NCBI GenBank assembly: GCA_023634235.1
Contig: JAMKCF010000081.1
Span: forward strand, 343,985-407,984
Direction of reading: 5' to 3'
DNA: 64,000 nucleotides
From: Pisaster brevispinus
Taxonomy: Eukaryota > Echinodermata > Asteroidea > Forcipulatida > Asteriidae
The position numbers and the translations under genes are program-made. Shown here piece by piece: positions 55,884 to 64,000 of the stretch. How positions within the stretch are numbered: position 1 is the stretch's first letter; every line of letters starts with the position of its first letter. Under the pieces are notes generated by a model. That model saw nothing but the letters and a program-made list of their open reading frames with translations, had not been told where the DNA came from and ran no database searches.

Positions 55884-55998
55884 ATTCCCCCCGATGGATG
55901 TACATCTGCCCCAAACCAAAGTGCGGCAAAACGATTAGCTGTGGATGCAAACTGGGAGGCTTGCATGGTAGTAGTACTGGAAAGCTTGGTCGTGGTCA
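55884..55998 (-). pseudogene. CTR9: CTR9 exon C, copy 1, multiple frameshifts
   Basis: Between CTCTACAG and GTGAGA. Three frames in order read [23 protein letters not shown] and [13 protein letters not shown], together matching CTR9 ([34 protein letters not shown]). There is an extra base after HAS, bases missing after NRF, and phase problems at both borders (B leaves in phase 0, but the acceptor then gives TGA; C leaves in phase 1 whereas D needs phase 0). Copy 2 has the same lesions, so they came before the duplication or are shared artefacts. Confidence 0.75.
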
Positions 55999-56109
55999 CT
56001 GTAGAGAGGAACGCAGAAGGTTATTGTCCACATAAATCCGTCAGAATTCAGCAGCCGCGTCCTGGCCGAGCAGTCAACCACACCAGACACAAGCTCTGGT
56101 GTTTCTGAT

Positions 56110-56287
56110 CTGGGCCCAATTTCATAGAGCTGCTTAAGCACAAAAACCAGCTAAGCACAACAAAATGATACTTACCAGAATAAGATCACCAGCCAAACTA
56201 CCATGACTGGTATCCTGCTCATTTCTGCTAAGCAGAAAAATGTTAAGCAATATTTTCTGCTTAAGCAGCTCTATGAAATTGGGCCCA
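56110..56287. mobile_element. Palindromic MITE with near-perfect 30-bp ends (duplicate 60749-60926)
   Basis: GGGCCCAATTTCATAGAGCT then GCTTAAGCA at the left and TGCTTAAGCAGCTCTATGAA then ATTGGGCCC at the right are perfect reverse complements. About 178 bp, no ORF. Confidence 0.9.
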
Positions 56288-56289
56288 GA

Positions 56290-56530
56290 GTTTGATTTGA
56301 GTCTCGGTCTTGATATTTGCGTCCTTACCTGCTTACATTCCTTAAGCAAGACACTTGAGCATTATCACTTCATGTTTTTTGAGACGGGATGTAAAAAAGT
56401 GTTTTGTGTAATGAGTGTAGAAGAACCTAGTACACTTAATTGTAAAGAGAGGGGGTTTTCCCTAGTATTTGGGTTTGATTTGGCACTTAATCCAAACAAT
56501 ACGCTGGCTTGTACATGGGGAGAACCATGA
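56290..56530 (+). mobile_element. Decayed SINE (duplicate 60929-61166)
   Basis: TTCCTTAAGCAAGACACTTG, GACGGGATGTAAAAAAGTGT, TTGTGTAATGAGTGTAGAAG and AACCTAGTACACTTAATTGT follow the body of the SINE at 27285-27560. Confidence 0.65.
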
Positions 56531-56549
56531 GTGGGGTGGGAATCCTTAC

Positions 56550-56657
56550 CTGTACATGGAAGGCTCTTGTGAGTTGGTAGCAGCTTTCCGCCTGCGTTGC
56601 TTCATTGTCTGTACCGTGGAATGCATGCAGAGCAAGATGTTGCACCTTCGTATAATC
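56550..56657 (-). CDS. CTR9: CTR9 exon B, copy 1
   Basis: 108 bp, 36 codons, phase 0 at both ends, from TATCTAG to GTAAGG. It reads [20 protein letters not shown] then [16 protein letters not shown], matching CTR9 [17 protein letters not shown]...[15 protein letters not shown]. Intact. Confidence 0.85.
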
Positions 56658-56659
56658 CT

Positions 56660-56990
56660 AGATAATTACAAATAAAACTTGGTAAATGATGAATTAATCC
56701 TGGTTAATGACGAGTTAGTCCAGGTTAATTACAAATAAAGCTTTGTCGATGACAAATTCGTCCTTGTTAGTGACAAATTCATTCTGATTAGTGATGTGCT
56801 AAAACTGGTCAATGATAAAATTAAACCTGGCTATCATTCGATACTGAAAAGTATAACTATTAAACCTGGTTACGTGAAGTGAGTCATAACCGATAACCAA
56901 CAACCAATAACCAGTGACCAATATTAATAAGCCATAACCAATAACTATGGGGGATGTGTTTAACTCCATGAGTTTGATTCTTTCCTGCAA
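56660..56990. repeat. Imperfect GGTTAATGACGAGTTAGTCC minisatellite and AACCAATAACC run (duplicate 61297-61626)
   Basis: About 30-bp degenerate units (56690-56830), then AACCGATAACCAACAACCAA at 56889-56930. Intronic. Confidence 0.55.
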
Positions 56991-57131
56991 TTGGATAATA
57001 GAAATTTGAAAATGAAAACCAACTTTTGGGGCTTTTTCAAAATCTAGACTTGGACTTCGCCATCAATCTTGGAGCAGTGTGCATTTTTGGCCTGAGCCGA
57101 GGTTTGGAAGTAGCTTCTTGAGGGACGTTAC

Positions 57132-57200
57132 CTTCTTATAGAAGAAACGATTTGCAAGATGGTTGAGCACCATAGGGTTGCTGGAGTCTATCGTGTACGC
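57132..57200 (-). CDS. CTR9: CTR9 exon A, copy 1, at the block junction
   Basis: 69 bp, 23 codons: [20 protein letters not shown] then YKK, donor GTAACG (phase 0). Matches CTR9 [19 protein letters not shown]. Its upstream side is the duplication junction: the last two intron bases (AG) are made of one base from each side (57202 and 57201). An acceptor therefore exists, but its polypyrimidine tract is foreign and poor. Whether it is used is unknown. Confidence 0.75.
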
Positions 57201-58168
57201 CTATGTTTTTGGCTTTGAAGAATGTTTCCGTTGGCACAGAGCCCGAAATCCATTAGACCCCCAGAACATTCTGATTAACCGGATCATTGAATGTTCCAGC
57301 AGCTCAACAGACCAAGGCCCAATTTCATATAACCTGTAATCACAAAAACTTGCTCAGCAGAAACAGGTTACGAACCAACATTCCATTAAGTTTATTTTTG
57401 TTGCCACTGGTACCCTGCTCATCTCTTACTAAGTAAAGAAATTTGCTAAGCAGAATTTTCTGCTTAACGGCTTTATGAAGAATGAGCACGTGCTGGAATG
57501 CGTATCCAATCTCATTAGAGACTGTACATAGAATTATGAGCTCTCACAGAGTTACTGCACGTGCACGCACTCCCTCCACATAGTATCTATGCAGGCGAAG
57601 CTTGAACTTTGGGGGAAAAATCCACACGACCACGTACACGTCTTGTGGCTCAACATTTTTACTGAACCAGAATGTTTTGTTACAAGACCAGAATCAAAAT
57701 AAGAAAAACCTTCCTGACCCAGTTTTACTGTGCATTTAAGTTAACTGCATTTATTTGAACTTAAGCGCTATTGACATGTAAGAGAGGATTGATTTTTATT
57801 TGTCTTCATGGGTATTAAGTATAGTTCATGATGTCAGTACTCAGTAGAATTGAAAGGTATTTTATCAGACTCAAAGTCAACATTTGAACATATTACTTTT
57901 TGGGTCAAGATGTTACATAGTGAGGTATTATTCTTCAATAATATTAAATAAAAAAACACAAGACCGCATGACTTGTCGAGCCAAAAGTTTACTGGCCCGA
58001 CACCAAAACTACTGGCCTTGGGTCTGTTGTCCAGTGTAAAATTCGAGCCCTAGCAGGGTGCATGTGCTCGCAAAGTAACTGGGTGAGAGATCACAATTCC
58101 ATGTACAGCCACAGGACTGCTTCGATCGAGACGACAAAAACAACTTTTAAAAATGTGAAAGAACATAC

Positions 58169-58375
58169 CGGTACTTCGGTGAGTTCCAAGATCTGAGCCA
58201 ACTCAATCCATGCCTCGACATCTTCCGGGAACTGATCGACGACCTTCTGGAGGTGACCCTTGGCAGTCTCCCTCTTGGTCTCATCACTGGATGTCACATA
58301 GAGAGACCCAAGAATTTTCGTGGTCTCATAGTTACCTGGTTGGGCTTTCAGTACCTTCTCGAAGCACTGGGCAGC
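58169..58375 (-). CDS. CTR9: CTR9 two-TPR exon D, copy 2
   Basis: Same as copy 1 except one Met to Thr change (YETTKILGS). Intact, same splice sites. Confidence 0.9.
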
Positions 58376-60192
58376 CTGGTTTGAAACAAGAGGAGTGCAT
58401 TTGGTTTTGGTCAACATAGTGCTGATTTACAGGCAAAAATCAAGAAAGAAACAATAAAAGTCACCAGTGAAACTTTCAGCTGAATAATGTCAACTTTTTG
58501 AGAAAATGAAAACAAACAAAAAATAAATTTCAACAATAAATTTGTTGAGGCTTTGCATGGTGAGGTATAAATGTATATTCGGTTTGCGGTAACACCACGT
58601 GTATATGTGAGCTGGGTGCGCTCTATTCTGTACTTTATTCTGGCTGGAAAGGAGAGGGAATGGAGAGACAGCTGTTGGAGTTGGTGGGATATAACAGCAC
58701 TTTGATTAATTAAAGAAACAAACAACTAACCAAATACATTCACAGCTATTACTGTAAAAATGTGTCCATCCATAATCACATTACAACCATAAAGGTTCAA
58801 GAAGTTGAAGGGTTTAAAAAGTAAACACTTAATTGTTGATCTCACTTCAATTCAGAATAAAAGATAGATAAATTAAAACAAAAGATACAAAAAAATGAAA
58901 AGCAAACTTATCCCCAAATGAACAATCTCTATAAAAGAAATAATGAGAAACTTTACTATTGTAAAGAAACACTTGGTAATTTAACACTGCAGCTAATCGG
59001 TTTACTGTTAGACCCAAAAATAAACCTCTCTTATAATAAATAAGAATGAGCAGTTCTCGCCCTCTCTCTGGTCACTTTATCTACACTAGACTAAAATAAA
59101 GAAAGACATAAGACAAGCAAAGAAAAACTTAACAGAGATAAAAACCACTAAAATAAACAACAGGCCAGAGCCAGGCCTTCTGCATGTTAAATCAGGCCCC
59201 CAGGGCATAGAGTTATTACCCTACTGTGGTCACTACTAATCCTATGGCCACCTAGGGCTGGGGCTACCCTGCCATGCATCTCATACACTACATAACCTAT
59301 AGTATACAATAAAATGGGGGCACAGGCTAAAACATGAAACCAATATCTACATGTAGGTACTCCTAGAATACTCAAAGTTAAATAAAAGTCTGTACAGTAA
59401 AGTAAAAATTAATGGATCCTATAACTCGAAAGGAAAACCTAGAACAAAAGACAATCCTAAGAATACACTCCTGTTTGAAGAGAACTTATACGCATATAAT
59501 TTCACTCCTGACCAAAAGGCCGTTAAATCGTATAATGAACAATTTATAAAAACTGTAAACACTTCAAAGTTAGTGTATGCCAATTCTTCAATTTAAAGTT
59601 GATCAAAAAATATGTCCACTCTATCTATACACTATCTTCTTCTATTAAATGTTGAACACTAGATAAAATAAAATACAAAGTAACTTTTCCTACCTGGAAA
59701 GGAGAGGGGATGGAGAAACAGCTGTTGGAGTAGGTGGGATATAACAGCACAGAAGCCAGCATGCTAGGCCCCACCAACCCCACCACTGGATCAACCAGTT
59801 CAGAGGTCAACATAGACAGTCCACTTTCCAGCAGGGGTTACCAAAACAATAGAGTTTGTAATGAGTGAATAAGACCTATGGATTAAATGGGGTTAACATA
59901 CAACAACAACATTTCATAAATGAGGGGGCCTCATTTACATATATCTACTAGCTATGTAGATTTGTTCTTAAAGAACTAGGTCTTGCTTTTTATTCTACTG
60001 CCGGAAAAATTGAGAGACTACTTCGGGAGATTACTTAGTTCTGAAAAGAACTGTCCAGCTTATTAGCTACTACCTGGGCGGAGGGTAGGAAATCGGCCAG
60101 GACTACAACTTTAGCTTAATAGTGGATCAGATCGAGGGGACTTCTCGTTATTAACCTCACTGCCACGGAGTGAGTTCTTAATTGGTTAACTG

Positions 60193-60236
60193 GTCTCAAC
60201 GTTTCGACTAGCTTGCTCTAGTCATCGTCAGGAGAC
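60193..60236 (-). ncRNA. Hammerhead-like motif candidate, copy 2
   Basis: Same layout as copy 1, but stem II is perfect: GACTAG, loop AGCAAG, CTAGTC, then GAAAC. The extra U remains. Confidence 0.35.
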
Positions 60237-60266
60237 AAAAATGACAAATCCAGTTTTACAGGAGTC

Positions 60267-60451
60267 CAGTGTTGAAGGTCTCAAGACCTGCAGGTCTGTT
60301 CTCGAGACCATCTTGAGACCTTTTTGTGGTCTCAGTCTTGGTCTGCAAAAGTCTCGGTCTGGGAAGGGCTGGTCTCAGTTCCGGGTCTCAGATGCTCAGA
60401 TTTCGGTCACTGGTCTCGATCTCAGACTTCCAGGTCTGGACTACAACACTG
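60267..60451. mobile_element. hAT-like MITE, copy 2
   Basis: Duplicate of copy 1 carried in the tandem block, with the same 8-bp flanks (60259-60266, 60452-60459). Confidence 0.9.
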
Positions 60452-60522
60452 CAGGAGTCCTTACAGTAATACATTACATAGATTTACAATCATTCTCTTG
60501 ACTCACGTTCGCATACTCTCAC

Positions 60523-60637
60523 ATTCCCCCTGATGGATGTACATCTGCCCCAAACCAAAGTGCGGCAAAACGATTAGCTGTGGATGCAAACTGGGAGGCT
60601 TGCATGGTAGTAGTACTGGAAAGCTTGGTCGTGGTCA
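60523..60637 (-). pseudogene. CTR9: CTR9 exon C, copy 2, multiple frameshifts
   Basis: Same length (115 bp) and same frame breaks as copy 1. One substitution inside the run of G near the donor (copy 1 has six G, copy 2 five). Confidence 0.75.
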
Positions 60638-61185
60638 CTGTAGAGAGGAACGCAGAAGGTTATTGTCCACATAAATCCGTCAGAATTCAGCAGCCGCGTC
60701 CTGGCCGAGCAGTCAACCACACCAGACACAAGCTCTGGTGTTTCTGATCTGGGCCCAATTTCATAGAGCTGCTTAAGCACAAAAACCAGCTAAGCACAAC
60801 AAAATGATACTTACCAGAATAAGATCACCAGCCAAACTACCATGACTGGTATCCTGCTCATTTCTGCTAAGCAGAAAAATGTTAAGCAATATTTTCTGCT
60901 TAAGCAGCTCTATGAAATTGGGCCCAGAGTTTGATTTGAGTCTCGGTCTTGATATTTGCGTCCTTACCTGCTTACATTCCTTAAGCAAGACACTTGAGCA
61001 TTATCACTTCATGTTTTGGACGGGATGTAAAAAAGTGTTTTGTGTAATGAGTGTAGAAGAACCTAGTACACTTAATTGTAAAGAGAGGGGGTTTTCCCTA
61101 GTATTTGGGTTTGATTTGGCACTTAATCCAAACAATACGCTGGCTTGTACATGGGGAGAACCATGAGTGGGGTGGGAATCCTTAC

Positions 61186-61293
61186 CTGTACATGGAAGGC
61201 TCTTGTGAGTTGGTAGCAGCTTTCCGCCTGCGTTGCTTCATTGTCTGTACCGTGGAATGCATGCAGAGCAAGATGTTGCACCTTCGTATAATC
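61186..61293 (-). CDS. CTR9: CTR9 exon B, copy 2
   Basis: Identical in reading to copy 1 with the same splice sites; intact 36-codon exon. Confidence 0.85.
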
Positions 61294-61767
61294 CTAGATA
61301 ATTACAAATAAAACTTGGTAAATGATGAATTAATCCTGGTTAATGACGAGTTAGTCCAGGTTAATTACAAATAAAGCTTTGTCGATGACAAATTCGTCCT
61401 TGTTAGTGACAAATTCATTCTGATTAGTGATGTGCTAAAACTGGTCAATGATAAAATTAAACCTGGCTATCATTCGATACTGAAAAGTATAACTATTAAA
61501 CCTGGTTACGTGAAGTGAGTCATAACCGATAACCAACAACCAATAACCAGTGACCAATATTAATAAGCCATAACCAATAACTATGGGGGATGTGTTTAAC
61601 TCCATGAGTTTGATTCTTTCCTGCAATTGGATAATAGAAATTTGAAAATGAAAACCAACTTTTGGGGCTTTTTCAAAATCTAGACTTGGACTTCGCCATC
61701 AATCTTGGAGCAGTGTGCATTTTTGGCCTGAGCCGAGGTTTGGAAGTAGCTTCTTGAGGGACGTTAC

Positions 61768-61836
61768 CTTCTTATAGAAGAAACGATTTGCAAGATGGTT
61801 GAGCACCATAGGGTTGCTGGAGTCTATCGTGTACGC
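61768..61836 (-). CDS. CTR9: CTR9 exon A, copy 2, at the block junction
   Basis: Same 23 codons and same junction-made AG (61838 and 61837) as copy 1. Confidence 0.75.
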
Positions 61837-61837
61837 C

Positions 61838-64000
61838 TATGTTTTTGGCTTTGAAGAATGTTTCCGTTGGCACAGAGCCCGAAATCCATTAGACCCCCAG
61901 AACATTCTGATTAACCGGATCATTGAATGTTCCAGCAGCTCAACAGACCAAGGCCCAATTTCATATAACCTGTAATCACAAAAACTTGCTCAGCAGAAAC
62001 AGGTTACGAACCAACATTCCATTAAGTTTATTTTGTTGCCACTGGTACCCTGCTCATCTCTTACTAAGTAAAGAAATTTGCTAAGCAGAATTTTCTGCTT
62101 AACGGCTTTATGAAGAATGAGCACGTGCTGGAATGCGTATCCAATCTCATTAGAGACTGTACATAGAATTATGAGCTCTCACAGAGTTACTGCACGTGCA
62201 CGCACTCCCTCCACATAGTATCTATGCAGGCGAAGCTTGAACTTTGGGGGAAAAATCCACACGACCACGTACACGTCTTGTGGCTCAACATTTTTACTGA
62301 ACCAGAATGTTTTGTTACAAGACCAGAATCAAAATAAGAAAAACCTTCCTGACCCAGTTTTACTGTGCATTTAAGTTAACTGCATTTATTTGAACTTAAG
62401 CGCTATTGACATGTAAGAGAGGATTGATTTTTATTTGTCTTCATGGGTATTAAGTATAGTTCATGATGTCAGTACTCAGTAGAATTGAAAGGTATTTTAT
62501 CAGACTCAAAGTCAACATTTGAACATATTACTTTTTGGGTCAAGATGTTACATAGTGAGGTATTATTCTTCAATAATATTAAATAAAAAAACACAAGACC
62601 GCATGACTTGTCGAGCCAAAAGTTTACTGGCCCGACACCAAAACTACTGGCCTTGGGTCTGTTGTCCAGTGTAAAATTCGAGCCCTAGCAGGGTGCATGT
62701 GCTCGCAAAGTAACTGGGTGAGAGATCACAATTCCATGTACAGCCACAGGACTGCTTCGATCGAGACGACAAAAACAACTTTTAAAAATGTGAAAGAACA
62801 TACCGGTAGTTCGGTGAGTTCCAAGATCTGAGCCAACTCAATCCATGCCTCGACATCTTCCGGGAACTGATCGACGACCTTCTGGAGGTGACCCTTGGCA
62901 GTCTCCCTCTTGGTCTCATCACTGGATGTCACATAGAGAGACCCAAGAATCTTCATGGTCTCATAGTTACCTGGTTGGGCTTTCAGTACCTTCTCGAAGC
63001 ACTGGGCAGCCTGGTTTGAAACAAGAGGAGTGCATTAGGTTTTGGTCAACATAGTGCTGATTTACAGGCAAAAATCAAGAAAGAAACAATAAAAGTCACC
63101 AGTGAAACTTTCAGCTGAATAATGTCAACTTTTTGAGAAAATGAAAACAAAAAATAAATACATTTCAACAATAAACTTGTTAATCTTTGCATGGTGAGGT
63201 ATAAATGTATATTCGGTTTGCGGTAACACCACGTGTATATGTGAGCTGGGTGCGCTCTATTCTGTACTTTATTCTGGCTGGAAAGGAGAGGGAATGGAGA
63301 AACAGCTGTTGGAGTTGGTGGGATATAACAGCACTTTGATTAATTAAAGAAACAAACAACTAACCAAATACATTCACAGCTATTACTGTAAAAATGTGTC
63401 CATCCATAATCACATTACACTAAACCATAAAGGTTCAAGAAGTTGAAGGGTTTAAAAAGTAAACACTTAATTGTTGATCTCACTTCAATTCAGAATAAAA
63501 GATAGATAAATTAAAACAAAAGATACAAAAAAATGAAAAGCAAACTTATCCCCAAATGAACAATCTCTATAAAAGAAATAATGAGAAACTTTACTATTGT
63601 AAAGAAACACTTGGTAATTTAACACTGCAGCTAATCGGTTTACGGTTAGACCCAAAAATAAACCTCTCTTATAATAAATAAGAATGAGCAGTTCTCGCCC
63701 TCTCTCTGGTCACTTTATCTACACTAGACTAAAATAAAGAAAGACATAAGACAAGCAAAGAAAAACTTAACAGAGATAAAAACCACTAAAATAAACAACA
63801 GGCCAGAGCCAGGCCTTCTGCATGTTAAATCAGGCCCCCAGGGCATAGAGTTATTACCCTACTGTGGTCACTACTAATCCTATGGCCACCTAGGGCTGGG
63901 GCTACCCTGCCATGCATCTCATACACTACATAACCTATAGTATACAATAAAATGGGGGCACAGGCTAAAACATGAAACCAATATCTACATGTAGGTACTC
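61838..64000 (-). repeat. Tandem 4.64-kb CTR9 block, copy 3 (cut by window end)
   Basis: First 2163 bp of a third copy, with exon D at 62804-63010. It runs past the window, where exons C, B and A should follow near 65.2-66.5 kb. Confidence 0.95.
62804..63010 (-). CDS. CTR9: CTR9 two-TPR exon D, copy 3
   Basis: Same as copy 1, keeping YETMKILGS, with one change near the donor (TELP for TEVP). Intact. Confidence 0.9.

Larger units (their letters stand above)
52556..57201 (-). repeat. Tandem 4.64-kb CTR9 block, copy 1
   Basis: Direct duplicate of 57202-61837. In minus order it holds exon A (57132-57200), B (56550-56657), C (55884-55998) and D (53522-53728). Left edge: after TATGTTTTTGGC homology stops at 52555 (CGGG precedes). 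Right edge: the homology with copy 2 ends at GTACGCC. Copies differ by scattered substitutions and small indels, so they are not one sequence typed twice. Confidence 0.95.
57202..61837 (-). repeat. Tandem 4.64-kb CTR9 block, copy 2
   Basis: 4636 bp, head-to-tail with copies 1 and 3. Exons: A 61768-61836, B 61186-61293, C 60523-60637, D 58169-58375. The same SINE, hAT MITE and palindromic MITE insertions are at equivalent positions, so duplication came after these insertions. Confidence 0.95.
20940..63010 (-). pseudogene. CTR9: CTR9 locus (Paf1 complex TPR subunit), disrupted
   Basis: Minus-strand exons match the known animal CTR9 protein in collinear order: TPR exons from 63.0 to 47.5 kb, then the EKTKNIL segment and acidic tail at 22.97-20.94 kb. 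CTR9 is the TPR scaffold of the Paf1 complex on elongating RNA polymerase II. Most splice junctions are kept. However, I see in-frame stops at about 49582-49584 and at two places in 50580-50600, frameshifts in the exons at 51.5 kb and 55.9 kb, and a stop plus frame change near 22.93 kb. Exons expected between 48.9 and 47.5 kb, and for about 200 residues before the coiled coil, were not found. DDX54 pieces occupy part of that gap. Decayed gene or rearrangement is favoured; a misassembled functional gene is the alternative. Confidence 0.7.

Overview
The window is animal genomic DNA: split exons with GT/AG borders, long introns, tRNA-derived SINEs, non-LTR and Ty3/gypsy retrotransposons, MITEs and satellites. 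A Mag/SURL-like gypsy element with an apparent tRNA-Leu primer site and the style of the small repeats point to a marine invertebrate deuterostome, most likely an echinoderm. That placement is an inference.

Almost all host coding signal is on the minus strand and is broken into pieces. From high to low coordinate: (1) exons for the TPR part of CTR9 (Paf1 complex), lying in a 4.64-kb block present in tandem (52556-57201, 57202-61837 and 61838 to beyond the window end); (2) further CTR9 TPR exons from 52.4 to 47.5 kb; (3) exons of a gene I could not name at 43.4-43.65 and 41.5 kb; (4) fragments of the DEAD-box helicase DDX54 at 33.8-26.7 kb; (5) the CTR9 C-terminal exons, from the coiled coil to the Ser/Asp/Glu tail, at 22.97-20.94 kb; (6) another unnamed gene ('gene X') with exons at about 20.4 kb and 19.4 kb and a terminal exon at 859-1020. 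Several CTR9 exons carry in-frame stops or frameshifts while splice sites and reading are otherwise well kept. DDX54 lacks the exons for its ATP-binding core, has two frameshifts and a ruined motif VI. I read both loci as decayed or rearranged genes, with misassembly as the main alternative.

Mobile DNA fills the rest. An apparently complete Ty3/gypsy element (1170-5680, minus) has near-identical 153-bp LTRs, a 5-bp target duplication and one intact 1268-codon gag-pol. A 5'-truncated non-LTR element with a restriction-like endonuclease lies at 23.8-26.0 kb (plus), and an RTE-like LINE tail at 42.7-43.06 kb. A 3.2-kb DNA transposon (29742-32941), packed with palindromic minisatellites, sits between DDX54 fragments and has a related empty site next door. 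Two inverted copies of an array of short TCACATCC boxes lie 11 kb apart (6.5-7.06 and 17.8-18.4 kb). Tandem arrays include a 190-bp satellite (14.3-16.1 kb), a roughly 180-bp array (38.1-41.2 kb) and TTCGAAA palindromes (36.3-36.8 kb). hAT-like and other MITEs and several SINE families are scattered throughout.

No CRISPR array, operon, rRNA gene or convincing functional tRNA gene was seen. No promoter or first exon of a host gene could be identified.
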